A model generated the notes under the pieces. That model saw nothing but the letters and a program-made list of their open reading frames with translations, searched no databases and had not been told where the DNA came from. Shown piece after piece: positions 22,730-33,498 of a stretch of DNA of 64,000 bases (the stretch's first letter is position 1; each line of letters opens with the position of its first letter). Origin of the DNA: Allolobophora icterica (lineage: Eukaryota > Annelida > Clitellata > Crassiclitellata > Lumbricidae). A program made the translations under genes and the position numbers. The DNA lies in assembly GCA_963556255.1 (NCBI GenBank), contig OY744613.1:47459546-47523545 (forward strand), given 5' to 3'.

Positions 22730-22795
22730 TGTATGTATGTATGTATGTATGTATGTATGTATGTATGTATGTATCTATATATGTATATATATAGA
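22655..22795 (+). repeat. GAGGGAGCAGAATTTCGC block plus (ATGT)n
   Basis: The same 23-bp lead-in (GAGGGAGCAGAATTTCGCAACAGT) as at 19201-19223 precedes about 110 bp of ATGT repeats, showing one mobile family carrying the repeat. Confidence 0.8.
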
Positions 22796-23275
22796 ATACA
22801 ATAGAATATTCTTTATTGGAACCAATTGCAAACCGCATTTTGGTGTACAACAACGTAAACATATTTATACAAATAATATACTAATAATATGTTAATATTT
22901 GCTACTAATATTTGACTGAATTATCCCCAATTTATATTGTTGTTTACCCATAGTGTAAACTAAGCAGCTTCAAAAAGCATCCTGATGATAAACGTTTTTC
23001 TGGACAAGCTATCAGCGGTCGGGATATCCAGGTGGTGAGCTCGTGGGCGCAGGAAGTGGCTTGTGCGTTTGATAGGTGACAGCAGATCATGCAGGACATG
23101 TCCCTGAATTTTCCGTACTGCGCGAAGAGTCGAGAATCGGCCAAGCGGCAGTGCTGTTCTATGGAGGGGATGTCTTCTGGGAGGTAGCGTCCCCTGATCA
23201 GGCGCCGTAGGACCCCACCCAGTCTACAACGGTCCCTTGGGTTGTAAATCCCCGCCATATATTATATGCACGCTT
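22796..23275 (-). mobile_element. LINE C-terminal fragment, reverse orientation
   Basis: The - strand frame 22944-23258 reads NPRDRCRLGGVLRRLIRG, YLPEDIPSIEQHCRLADS and GKFRDMSCMICCHL, the conserved C-terminus of a LINE RT protein. The 3' UTR runs to about 22798 with an ATTCTATTGTATTCTATA tail against the microsatellite. Confidence 0.7.
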
Positions 23276-23897
23276 GACCTAATAAATAACACAGGTCTCG
23301 GTGATGTTTTGTGATCATGGAATGCCGTTTCACTTTATAACTACCATCGAATTATAATTTTTATATTTCATAACGCCGCTATGGAAAGCATTCGATTACA
23401 TCAAACTGTAAATCTGGCACAAAATTTCGGATAAGAACGTATGAACATATTGTGTAATTAATATTCACAAATGAAGTAAAGACAAGAAAATTGGTGTTTC
23501 AAGTATATGCAGGAAACTGAAAATTGAACAGTGCACTAAATATTAAGTCCTACCGACGTTTTATGATGGAAAATATTACTAAGCTTAAAGGTCTTTGTAA
23601 AAGTCTCCCTATAGCTATTATCTGGATAAGTTGGCTGAAATCATGAAAATTTTCCGAGACACTACTCTTGTTATGTTTAAAGAGAAATTTGAAATAATTG
23701 CTTTTTATCTGTGAAGCGTACTTATTTGTTATGTGCTGACGTTGGAAGACTCGAAAACTTGTTGATATATTGATGAGCAAATGCGGCTGTGTAGTGAAAG
23801 CTAGATCTTAAATCTCAGTTCGTTTATGCTTACAATTTTATTTGTGTGTTTTTATAATAAGACATATTTGTACTATATCACTTTGATTTTCTTATAG
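23276..23897. other. intron before exon 4, nothing recognised
   Basis: Apart from the pyrimidine-rich acceptor TTTGATTTTCTTATAG at its right end, no feature is visible. Confidence 0.4.
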
Positions 23898-24149
23898 ACA
23901 ACGCTTCTAGTCCAAACATAACAAGTTCTGGTGACGTATGCGGAACCTTTGTCTTGACTTGTAACTCTTTGGGCAATCCTCCGCCAAAATATAAATGGTC
24001 TTCTTGGAACAAGACCTTCAACGACAGTGAAGAACAAAACCTGACAACGGCAGAAGTAAATCAGAGTTACACATGTGAAGCATATAACAGAATTAGAAAT
24101 GTGACTCACACCGCAACAACAAACTACACCGTTGCAGAAAGAGTCTGTG
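23898..24149 (+). CDS. exon 4: fourth Ig-like domain
   Basis: The acceptor ends at 23897 and the donor GTAAGT starts at 24150. The 252-nt exon (2+249+1) keeps phase 1. The product shows GDVCGTFVLTCNSLG, the core tryptophans in KYKWSSWN, and QSYTCEAYNRI as the second Ig cysteine, with several NxS/T sites. An extra Cys follows at the domain end (AERVCG). It is a C2/I-like membrane-proximal extracellular domain by position. Confidence 0.78.
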
Positions 24150-24869
24150 GTAAGTTTAATTTATTTAAATTTTAAACGAGAGAATCAGCATGCATTTATG
24201 TATATAATGTGGTATTATTCATATTGTAGAAAATAAAGTAACATTTTATTTTTATTTTTACTTTGTCTGACCAAGTACGTGTCAAAAGTTTCAAAGGCGA
24301 AACTTAATGTAGATTAATATATTAGCCTACTGTAGACAGAAAAAAACAAGACTGCTCGTGTATGTGAATTTCAAATAGTATGTGAGAAATTAAATTGACA
24401 CGCATCCTAGACGTTAAGCAGTGGGTAGCCTAAATTTAGAAGAGGATATTCATGACAGACTTGGCGCTCACAGTAGGCTAACTTATAGACATAATATATT
24501 TCGGCCTTAAAGCAAAACAATTCAATTACTGAGATGCAAATACAGGTCAAAACTTCAGTAATAAACTGTAAGTTAAAATCACAGCATTACCACTAAGCAG
24601 CACCTACTTTGACTTCTCGGTTTCTTATTTGCCACTTTCATAAGACTACGAAAAAATAGTGTATACGCGGACTGGACTCTAAGCAGTGAGCTAATGTTTT
24701 CAAGGGAGTTTAAATATTAGAAATCGCATACAAGCTATAAGAACAAACGCGTGGTTATGGTTAATTAAATCGCTGCCTTAATTGTCCACTCCAAGCTTTA
24801 GTACAGTAATTCTCAGTTCCTCAACCTCAAATCTTCCAATATCATGAGTCAACAACACATCCAAAATTC
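24150..24869. other. intron, nothing recognised
   Basis: This is AT-rich sequence without visible element ends or exons. Confidence 0.35.
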
Positions 24870-25500
24870 CTTCGCTCGATAGGTCACAGTGACGCCTAAG
24901 CATAGCCATATCACTGACGTTCTCAAATCACTCCACTGGCTGAAAATCGCTGAGCGCATCTAGTCAAAGTCCTAACGCTAAACTACAACTCACTGCAATA
25001 CACCCAACCGATGTACCTTTGCGAACTCTTCATCATCCAATCACCCCTGTCTACCCGATCCTCCTAAATCACTCACTCCCGCCCCCATTCACTACTCGCC
25101 TCAAGATCTCCAACCGATCCATGTCCCACACTGCACCTCAACTCTTGAACGAACTCCTCTGAATTCCGCATATTCTCAGTTCGTCAACCAATACCGCCAA
25201 TGGCTAACCGTCACCTGCATCAGGCTCATCTACTAATCACCCCTCAGGTTTCCACTTAAAATTTTAGTCTCACGTCTTCCTACTCTAATCCATCTGATCT
25301 TCTGCCTTTCAAGCTTTCTCGTCCTCAACGAAACCCGTCGTAACAGCTGCTATGTCTCTTTGGCAACTGAACGTGTATCTCCAGTGGATATCGGTCTCTG
25401 GACAGCCACATTGATACGACGCAGCGCTCGTGAATAAGCTATTGCTTTGCGCTTAGCTGTAGAGTAGCGCTTCGAAAGTTGGAGTTTATGATTGCGATTA
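24870..25500 (+). mobile_element. LINE 3' fragment, (GATTAC)n-tailed family
   Basis: It shares the CTCAAATCACTCCACTGGCTG, ACTACTCGCCTCA, CCAACCGATCCATGTCCC, GAATAAGCTATTGCTTTGCG and ATGATTGCGATTAC landmarks with 8225-8727. It ends about 45 bp before the acceptor of exon 5. Confidence 0.65.
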
Positions 25501-25544
25501 CAGTACTTGCTAGGAAAATCCGTTCAAGGTTGTCTTTCTTTCAG

Positions 25545-25793
25545 ACATACCTACAGTATATGATAAAGGTACGACTAACATTCCGGTACTTCCAACGATA
25601 TTACTCCCTGCTATTTTGGGCGGCTATGGTCTGTGCAACATTGTCGCAACGAGTGTGTTCCTCGTGTATTACAACCTAAAGTCAAACACCGTGATTGACG
25701 AAAAAAAAGTTTCCACATTCAGAAACAAAGAAAAATTAAATGCACGATTTCCGTGGCTCCAGCGCATGTTGCCATGCATGAACGAATCAAGAG
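25545..25793 (+). CDS. exon 5: juxtamembrane and first transmembrane segment
   Basis: The acceptor CTTTCTTTCAG ends at 25544 and donor GAG|GTAGGT follows 25793. It is 249 nt (2+246+1), again phase 1 on both sides. The product begins IPTVYDKGTTNIPVLP. It then has a hydrophobic stretch of about 25 residues (from TILLPAILGGYGLC to ATSVFLVYY), and then a basic segment with KSNT, EKKVSTFRNKEKLN and two cysteines nearby. It reads as a membrane anchor with a following charged loop or cytosolic part. Confidence 0.65.
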
Positions 25794-26068
25794 GTAGGTT
25801 AATCGAGGTTGAAATTATTCTTTGAATGTAGCGACTTATTAATGTTAAAATGATACAGTAGGCCTAATTGTAGTTGAGTTAAGTGGAATTATCAGGTCTA
25901 CAATCTATAACGAACGAATTTTATAACTTATAAATGCACTCGAGTGTTAATAGTATGCTAGGAGCTACAAAACAGGTAGAAATTGAATTCTGAACATTTG
26001 CCGAAATGCTATTTTAAGCACGCGAACCAGGGATCTTAAAGACATAGTTCGAAAATCGCAGTCTTAAC
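25794..26068. other. intron, nothing recognised
   Basis: No element or exon is seen. Confidence 0.3.
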
Positions 26069-26330
26069 CCTCATGCTACCAAGGTTTTTGCGACATCGGC
26101 TACCAAGGGGGTACCACCGCCCCTTCCGATTTCGTGTTTGGTTTCAAATATCGTATCTTGTAATACAGCATTTGATTCAACATTCATGTATGACAAAAAT
26201 GGTTTATATAGTTGTAAAATATGCGAATGCATCTCAAATTATATAATTTTGAACAAAGGAACCGTTGTTATGTTGCATCAGCGATTTTCACACTTTGAAA
26301 GCGTATTATTATTATTTTGAAAAGACAAAT
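26069..26330 (+). mobile_element. left end of a piggyBac-like MITE (TTAACCCTCATGCTACC)
   Basis: TTAA followed by CCCTCATGCTACCAAGGTTTT is shared with 35818 and 48556. The following stretch through TTGTAATACAGCATTTGATTC and GAACAAAGGAACCG resembles 50745-50870. I do not find a right end here. Confidence 0.45.
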
Positions 26331-26529
26331 AACTAGAGAAGCAAATATAGCCCTACATTCCCTATAGGCCTAAGGAATAGCATAGTAGTTTATCTTCCAG
26401 AAGAAATAATGAATACGCTATAGTCGACAAACTTGGGGGTGGTATCCACTCCCACCCCGGCACCTAGGCTATTTCGGGTATAACTATTTTATGGCGTGGG
26501 ATACCATCACGATTTGTACCTTCCTGACA

Positions 26530-26690
26530 GTATGCGGTCAGCATGCTAATTGCAGCCGAGTTGGTTTCGGTTGAAACTGGAGCAGAAATATGGAAACAAA
26601 TTTATGTGCGGGGATTAGAACCCCTGACCTCTCGAACCCCGCCAAGCTCGATAACCTCTACACTATCGGTCATTCCCTTTAGCTGGCATA
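26530..26690 (-). mobile_element. tRNA-derived SINE-like fragment
   Basis: On the - strand TAGTGTAGAGGTTA resembles a tRNA A box and GGGGTTCTAATCCCC a B box/T arm, about 35 nt apart. A SINE-like body follows (TTCCATATTTCTGCTCC). No full cloverleaf with a matched acceptor stem forms, so I do not call a tRNA gene. Confidence 0.35.
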
Positions 26691-26941
26691 AAATGCACAA
26701 AATGTTAATGTTAATTACCTTGTCGATATTTCGTTTATTAGGCTAAATGCAGAGTGGATTTGTGAAGGACTTAGTCATAGCCTGGATTTTTAAACAGTTA
26801 TTATAGTCTTCGAATTGAAATTTAATGGGCTGTACACGTGTCCTTCTAAAATCAAATTGCCTTGTTGAGTGTTTTCTGTGATTGATTTAATTCACCGTAA
26901 TGCGCGATTACAATACTTTCATAAAATTTTACTGCTTTTAG

Positions 26942-27064
26942 GAAACGCTGGTTGTACATTCATGTGGGTTATTCTGTTCATCGTGATGTCTATTGTGGCT
27001 GGAATTATAGTATTTCCGATCTTAGTTGCAATAGTAAATTGCTCAAGAAAAAACGATTCAAAAG
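26942..27064 (+). CDS. exon 6: second transmembrane segment
   Basis: The acceptor CTGCTTTTAG ends at 26941 and donor AAAAG|GTAAGT follows 27064. It is 123 nt (2+120+1), phase 1 on both sides. The product NAGCTFMWVILFIVMSIVAG continues hydrophobic to about ILVAIVN, then a basic stop-transfer CSRKNDSK. This is the best single-pass anchor in the gene. Because exon 5 also encodes a hydrophobic segment and both exons are phase-symmetric, either a two-pass protein or alternative use is possible. Confidence 0.75.
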
Positions 27065-27445
27065 GTAAGTTTATAGATTTAGAGCGACCGTGTGCTAATG
27101 CCAAATGAAGATTTTAAAGATTTAAGATTTATTTGTGGTCTAGTGTTTAAAAAAAACCAAACACTTTAAAGTGATTTCCAGTTTTGCAAAACATCACACC
27201 TCAGTCATAATCAATTGGCTGCATTGACAAAAACTGTTGCAACTGTTTTAATTATAATTCATTTAATACAGAGAAGCTATTGGTTATACACGTTTCCATC
27301 GACCTGCGTAATTTTATTTTAACGAAATTTTTATTTTAAGCTGAATAAGAAATTAATAGCGTTTTGCAAAGAGAGTAAACATATATGTATTCCATTGGTA
27401 AATATACAGCTAACAGCTTAAATGTAAAACCTGTTTGATTTGCAG

Positions 27446-27467
27446 AAAACTTGGAAATTGGCATGAG
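27446..27467 (+). CDS. exon 7: 22-nt microexon
   Basis: TTTGATTTGCAG precedes and GTAGGA follows. It enters in phase 1 and leaves in phase 2, exactly what is needed to join exon 6 to exon 8. The residues are E-N-L-E-I-G-M-R. The phase fit is the main evidence. Confidence 0.5.
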
Positions 27468-28371
27468 GTAGGAAGAAACATATTTCTCCTTGATATTAAT
27501 AATTCATTTTTGCATCTCCTAACTTACTTCAGCATTACGTAAATGGCCAGATATTCAGTGAAACGAACATAATTTAGTTGCTCGCGAATAGTTTACTTTG
27601 CATTGTTCTCGTATTATCGATAAACTGCATAATATTTCTTAGATTGTGCCTGGCTTTATGATTATGACGGAGGCAAGTGAAGTTCAGTAGCACTGAGCCT
27701 GCTTAATGGTTTTTGTTACCACAGAGACACTCATAAGTTAAAATGCAAGTCTACATGGTAAATTGTGGCATATCCACAAGTTATTACATCCAGCGATCAC
27801 GCTTCTATTCAGGGAGTTTCTTCATAAATGTATAAAAGTTAACTGATTAGGGCCTAACTAATAAATTAATTATTTAGCCAGTGTTAATTAGATTTGTATT
27901 GAACATTTACATGACTTCTTGAAAAAGTGATGGTGGCCCTGCTATCCAGACTACAAATGATGCGATAATTTTAATAGTTCGATATGATTAAAAACAACTC
28001 AGAAATGTATGTTTGACCTTTACATTTTACTTAAAGTCGTCAATGAAGTTATTTGGTTGGGCACCACTAAATGTTTTCTTTATTTCCAATAACATCATAG
28101 TAATCATAGTTTCTTGAATAGTGGCGATATTCAGCGGCCAAGGAAGTGGTGAGATCCAGCTTACTCACAGGTGCTTAGTCAACAAAAGCAAAACCGATGA
28201 GGGAGAAATGATCAGTTTGGCTCAATGGTTAGATCCAAACGTCAGACGGAATTGGAGTTGGGAGAACAATAACAAGAGGATGAACAGGAAATGATTTCTT
28301 AGATATAATGCATGCAGTTTTAATGAAACAACAGTGTAGGAATAGAGTTTTGTTGTACTGTAACAATCTAG
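27468..28371. other. intron before the last exon
   Basis: No coding or repeat feature that I recognise. Confidence 0.35.
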
Positions 28372-28672
28372 GAATATGTGCGTTGATGACGAGAACCCAG
28401 AACACTCTATCAACCGTAGAACAGCAACAACCCCAAGTACAGCCGCTCATGGAGACGTTGAAAACCCTTACGAGGTGGTAGGATCAACACATCCTGATCG
28501 ACTATACACTTTGGAAGAACCAACAGATCCCGATCGTATGTTCACTTTGGAAGAAACAACTTCTGAGAAGAACATCAACGCCAAAGATGCTAAGAAAGTG
28601 CTCTATACCAGTGTGAACCCAAACTTCAATAGCCCTACAGGGGAAGATATTGAGGTAATTACTAGAACATGA
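28372..28672 (+). CDS. exon 8: cytoplasmic tail with tyrosine motifs and stop
   Basis: The acceptor CAATCTAG ends at 28371. The frame runs to TGA at 28670-28672. Tyrosine sites are NPYEVVG, DRLYTLEE and KKVLYTSV. The last fits the ITIM consensus (V-x-Y-x-x-V). PDRLYTLEEPTD and PDRMFTLEETTS are an imperfect internal repeat in which the second copy has Phe for Tyr. The tail is acidic and rich in P/T/E. It is probably a kinase substrate or SH2 docking region, inferred from context only. Confidence 0.72.
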
Positions 28673-28959
28673 AATTTCAAGGTTGCAATTCTAGTAAGTA
28701 AGTTGAAGGTAAGTATATGACGTTCTATTACAAATAGGCCAAGAATTAAAAGGTAGATACAGAAATTTGTGGAGAGCCGGTTAACATCGATTGACGTGAG
28801 ATGGAATAGAACTATAAATATCACACATTTCTGTGCGAAGGGAGCTTTCTCATCTTCCCCTTACCTCATTCGCCGTTTCAATTCTAAACACCATCCACGT
28901 AAGTCGTCTAACTGTTTGCCTGCTTAACCCCTTTGGATCTTGACTTGGAACATTTTAAC
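28673..28959. other. 3' flank of the receptor gene
   Basis: It contains the likely 3' UTR. I see no clear AATAAA. Confidence 0.3.
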
Positions 28960-29056
28960 GCCCATGATTTGACTGAGCGCCTGTGGATAAGCTGGTTCCC
29001 ACGGCTTTGCTGTTGTGGGCGCTGTAGAAATCTCTAGCTTACGATTACGAATAAGC
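28960..29056 (+). mobile_element. LINE 3' tail (GGGCGCTGTAGAAAT, GATTACG)
   Basis: GAGCGCCTGTGGATAAGCTGG, GGGCGCTGTAGAAATC and TTACGATTACGAAT match the 3' end at 8650-8727. Confidence 0.5.
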
Positions 29057-29122
29057 TGTGCATGAAAGGACACAATAGGCCTACTATACACTGCATAAAT
29101 ATGGAAGTCCAACTGAAGTAAG

Positions 29123-30229
29123 CAGTGCCGGATTAACTTTTTAGAGGCCTGGCGCAAACAATGCAACAAAACTAAAGTAGTCTATCCAATTAAATTATAA
29201 AAAAAAATGTTTACAAACAAAACAAAATAAGCGCCCAGTTGATGGCGAATACAAGAGCCAATGTCTGAGAATTTTTTCCCCGTTTGGTGTGATCGTAAAA
29301 AAAGCAGAATCGTTTAGTTTTCTTTTGGTACTATTCAATTTTACTTTATTTCCATGTTGTTTTATGGATTTAGAGTACATGCCATCTTGATTACGACATG
29401 GTTCAGGTCCCATCTGCAGCCAATAACTGACCAAATCTTCATTTATAGTCCACAGAGCAGCATCTGTTTGTGGCACGTTTCCAACAGATTGATTCTCTTG
29501 TTTTACTGGTAGATCTATGGTAGTTTCAGATTTAGGCATATATCAATGATATCATTGCTGAAATCAAGGGTGTCTGTTGTTGGCATTAGTGCTGACACTG
29601 CTGAGCGGCCTAAGCCTGAACTGCATCCAGCTTCTGACGCTGAGTCGACACCATCTATAAATTGCGGCACTTCTCATGTTTTTACTGCCAGAAATTTATC
29701 AATACTACCACGTTGCTGTTTGCCTACCTCTTCAAGTTCGCGTTTTCTTTGACGTTTCTGCCAACCGGACTCAAATATCTTCATTTTCTTTAGGCCTACT
29801 TATTTTATTTGTTTAAAAATTAAAATTAAAAAAAGAAATAAGCAGCTACATAAACACTAAATAGTAGATAATAATATTACATGGAACATACACTGTGTCG
29901 TCTGTACCGTACGCATATCTATATTTTATTTGGAGATGGGGTCGATCCGCGCATAAATTGATTACGTCATACGTCATCATTACAGTACACAATTAATTAG
30001 TACGTCATCATTATAGTAGTAGTACTGCAGAAGGCCTGTTTTTATAATGCCACCAAATTTTATATGCAATGCTTGTTTTAGAAATTAAACATTTTAAATA
30101 AGCCGGACTGTGACTTATATAAACAAATTCGATCGGATAATCGGATTTCTCAATGTTTTTTTAAATTTTTACCCCCGAAAGAAGGCCTGGCGCAAGTGCG
30201 CCAGTTGCGCCATAGTTAATCTGGCACTG
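29123..30229 (-). mobile_element. hAT-type deletion derivative with CAGTGCCGGATTAAC ends
   Basis: The ends are CAGTGCCGGATTAAC and GTTAATCTGGCACTG (one mismatch), with an exact 8-bp duplication GAAGTAAG (29115-29122 and 30230-30237). It carries the N-terminus of a hAT transposase on the - strand but no catalytic core. Confidence 0.9.
29195..29783 (-). pseudogene. N-terminal part of a ZMYM-type hAT transposase
   Basis: The - strand frames read an N-terminus like MKIFESGWQKRQRKRELEE and RGSIDKFLAVKT, then a stop. After a stretch in another frame follow TDAALWTINEDLVSYWLQ and RHWLLYSPSTGRLFCFVCK. This last CxxC-containing phrase is typical of the TTF/MYM-like zinc finger of hAT proteins. The DDE domain is deleted. 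Confidence 0.6.
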
Positions 30230-30237
30230 GAAGTAAG

Positions 30238-31265
30238 GAGTTTGGTGAGAACTTAAATCTGTTAAACACTGATCAGAACTATAATTTTACTGCATTACAT
30301 GATTGTGTCGTACTCGGTGTTACTATCAAACACTCTCCATTCACGTTTAAGCTAAAATTAGCATACATATTTACATTTACTCGTACTTGCCGAGGTGCGT
30401 CACTTTGCTTACATTTATTTCTTACACTGGAAGCGTTATGATGTAGGCCTACTACGAACAAATTATTTTTGCATTGTAGAGATACTGTGTCGAACTTCCC
30501 CGATCAACCAGTAATAGCGAACCTTAATCTACATTAACCAGAGCGAAGAAGAAGAGGAGGAGGATAAAAGTTGATTAACGGAAAACACAACAGAAAAATC
30601 TAAGTACTTCGCACTTAATGTTACTGTATAAGCGGAGTAACTATAGACAATTATTGACTATGCTTCTTAGCAAACTATAGGCATGAGTAACAGCATATAC
30701 TTTAGAGTAGAAACGAGCCCCATATTACAGATATTTTTATTATGGTATTTTTATGAAACAAATCAAGCAATTGAATGTTATGATATTTTGTTCTTGCATA
30801 TTTTAAGCTTTACAATAATGTCTTTTGTCTTAAATTATAAAAGGTTCTCAAATGGGGAGTTAGAACAGAGCATCTCATGTAAAGTTTTTATGTATAGTAT
30901 ACGATGAGAATATAGCAGTTTCACACTCTTTGATGGAGTTTAAAAGTTGGTCTGTAAGTCATGTTGGAGATAATGAGAAATACGGAGCTCAACACTTAAG
31001 ACGTCAATCATGTAGTTTTAAAGGAGGTGAATAATTATCCTCGCGGTATTTTCTTATTATTATGGTAACATTGTCACAATATACTAGAACACGTGGAAGT
31101 TACCTAAATGTAATGACGCGGAATGTAAAGTATACGGCTGGTCAGCTAATAATAAAGCATCTACACTACATACCTGGTTAGCAATTAAAAGGAAACACAG
31201 ATCACGTTAAACATGCTGACAAATATATCTTGCATTGGGCGACTGAATCCAGGCAGGTAAAACCG

Positions 31266-31271
<6 letters not shown>
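30238..31271. other. no feature recognised
   Basis: AT-rich sequence; the small ORFs look random. Confidence 0.3.

Positions 31272-31347
<76 letters not shown>
31272..31347. repeat. (TA)n microsatellite
   Basis: About 75 bp of uninterrupted TA ends exactly at the left terminus of the transposon; (TA)n resumes at its right terminus (33432-33494). Confidence 0.95.
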
Positions 31348-31351
<4 letters not shown>

Positions 31352-33430
31352 GGTGTTTTTATGATGCACATGATTTTTTTAACTCAAAGATCTTATATCG
31401 GCCAGGTCGAATTATCATGCAAATTAGCGTATAAACGCCATATCCGAAATTATATCGCGATAGCTGAACATTTAGGACTGGCGCAAGGCGACCGAAATTA
31501 GGAACCCGGTGACCTGTCTCGGTTTGGCCAAAATTTTAGACGTTACGATGTCTGTTCTTCGTGTTTTCGATCTTCAACATAATTATAGTAATTAATTAAG
31601 CTATTGTAGTTTTCTAGAGGAGACACCTGGTGCTACATCAATGGCATGGTATTTAACGCGAGTGGCTATCTCCCTTGGTAAGAGTATGTGTTTGATCCCC
31701 GAATGAGTTTGTGCCAATCAGATAATGTCGTGGTTTCCGATCGGAGCAATCTGTCTACAACAATAATTCTCTCGCCCATGACGATATCGTGCAAGCATGG
31801 CGGTAGCGACGGAGGTTTCTCTGTTGGCAACATCATCTGAGGAAGAGGCGTCATCAAATAGCTCAGAAAGAGAACCAGAACCTTCAACGTCAGCTGGACC
31901 ACCAAAGCGGCGAAAGGGAACAATCTCTGTAGTTACCCGTGATGTTGCAGCAGCTCTAGATCGTACCAAAACCATCAGCAGGAATGCCTCTCACATTTTC
32001 TCTGCTCTCGCTGCATCCAATCTATATGCAGCACCAGCTGGTGAGCTGATCATCAGTCCTTCTGCTATGATGCTATCCATCGAGCAAGGAAGGATAACCG
32101 TGCAGCCCTAGCAGCTGAGATTCGTGAATCTTTCGATCCGAAGGTTCCCCTTACTATCCACTGGGACGGCAAGATCATGCCAGATTTTACAGAAACTGGA
32201 CGAGTGTGTGTTGATCGTCTTCCAATAATGGTATCTGGTAAGGATGTGATCAAACTATTGGCCATCCCCAAACTCCAATCCGGGACTGCCTTCATGGCAG
32301 ATGCGTGTTTGGCCGAGATCAGAAGTTGGGGATTGGAAGACAGAATCGTGGCCAATGTGTTTCGACACAACGGCGAGTAACACGGGTTGCAAGGGCGGCG
32401 TATGCATCAAGGGAATTAGGAAAAGACCTCTTGAACCTTGCCTGTCGACATCATGTTTCTGAAATTGTTCTGGAAAAGGTATTTTCACTGCATGATTCTG
32501 TAAGGTCTCCAAAATTGGAACTCTTCAGTCATTTCCGTGACTTCTGGCCGCAAATCGATCAGACCAAGTATCGCACATCAATGGAGGATAAAGACGCAGC
32601 ACAAAGAGTCAAAGAAATTCGAGGGAATGTCATCATCTTCGCACTGCAGCAACTGAATGCTGAATACCACAGAGACGACTACGAAGAGCTACTAGAACTA
32701 ACAGTCATTTTCCTAGGAGGAATTCCACCGAAAGGAATAAAGTTCAGGTACCCAGAGGCATTTCACCGCGCGCGTTGGATGGCAAGTGCGGTTTATGCAA
32801 TTAAAATGTGGCTTTTCAGATAGCAATTTCCCATTCAACAACACCAGAGGGCATCTCGACAATCTTACTCTCAAAAGATGTGGAATCATCTACTTCGAGT
32901 TTCACTTTTTGTGACCACAACCTACGTGGAGTACTGGTTCACCTGTACATCACTCAATGAAGCCCCAAGGAACGATCTTGAATTCTTGAAGGCAATCCAT
33001 ACTTACCCAGACAAGGAAGTCTCACAGGTCGCCCTAACAGCATTTTCCCGACACCTTTGGTATTTGTCGGATACCTTGGTTGGCCTCAGCCTTTTTGACG
33101 ATTCAGTCACCTTCGACGAAAAACAGCGCATGGTCTATAACATGCGCAACAATCAGGGATCCGACGAACCTCCAAAGAGGCTTCCTCCCATACATGATTG
33201 GTGTGCTTTTGCCTTATTTTTTATGTTTAAGTGTTGAAATTGTTTGGATCTTCGAGAATTACAATGCATGACATTGTTTTCTAAGTGATTATTTTCCCCG
33301 GGCTTTGCTCCAGTTCTAAATCTCTTTTGATTTTCATCTTATTTGGCAAATGTTAATGCTTCTCAACGTGGAACACAAAAACAACCTGGCCGATATTAAG
33401 TTTGAAACTTCAAATTATAGACACACCCTA

Positions 33431-33431
<1 letters not shown>
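31348..33431 (+). mobile_element. DNA transposon, TAGGGTG-ended family, copy 2, inside (TA)n
   Basis: The left end TTAGGGTGTTTTTATGAT and the right end (complement CTAGGGTGTGTCTATAAT) are inverted repeats, with a second shared block TATCGGCCAGGT about 45 bp in from both ends. It encodes a transposase-like protein of the same family as copy 1. Both flanks are TA repeat. Confidence 0.8.
31797..33237 (+). pseudogene. transposase-like protein (DDE-type family, superfamily not assigned)
   Basis: An N-terminal Ser/Glu-rich region (31797-32103: SSEEEASSNSSEREPEPS, PPKRRKG) leads into blocks in successive frames. 32120-32380 holds IHWDGKIMPDF, DRLPIMVSGKDVIKLLAIP and WGLEDRIVA. 32305-32823 holds LLNLACRHHVSEIVLEKVF, LFSHFRDFWPQID, YEELLELTVIFLGGIPP and RARWMASAVYAIK. 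32878-33180 holds VEYWFTCTSLNEAPRNDLE and FSRHLWYLSDTLVGLSLFDD. The HWDGK Asp and a following acidic block could be catalytic. I recall similar proteins scattered in invertebrate genomes but cannot name the superfamily. Frameshifts near 32100, 32385 and 32820 make it a pseudogene. Confidence 0.65.

Positions 33432-33494
<63 letters not shown>
33432..33494. repeat. (TA)n microsatellite, right flank
   Basis: Continuation of the repeat that hosts the transposon. Confidence 0.95.

Positions 33495-33498
<4 letters not shown>

Larger units (their letters stand above)
1988..28672 (+). pseudogene. immunoglobulin-superfamily receptor gene, eight candidate exons, probably decayed
   Basis: The candidate exons are 1988-2339, 7333-7680, about 22313-22529, 23898-24149, 25545-25793, 26942-27064, 27446-27467 and 28372-28672. 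All visible junctions are AG/GT, and exons 1-6 all end in phase 1, as is usual for Ig-domain genes. The predicted order is signal peptide, V-like Ig, second Ig, third Ig (incomplete), fourth Ig, two hydrophobic segments and a cytoplasmic tail with tyrosine motifs. This suggests a cell-surface recognition or signalling receptor; the ligand is unknown. Two lesions argue against a working product: an in-frame TGA at 2015-2017 inside the signal peptide, and a third Ig exon with no acceptor and an in-frame TGA at 22310-22312. An allele defect, missed exons or alternative splicing remain possible. The introns are filled with transposons. Confidence 0.6.

Noticed and set aside
26590..26690. A functional tRNA gene on the - strand
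   Set aside because: A- and B-box-like words are present but no consistent acceptor and anticodon stems can be drawn, so I treat it as SINE-derived.
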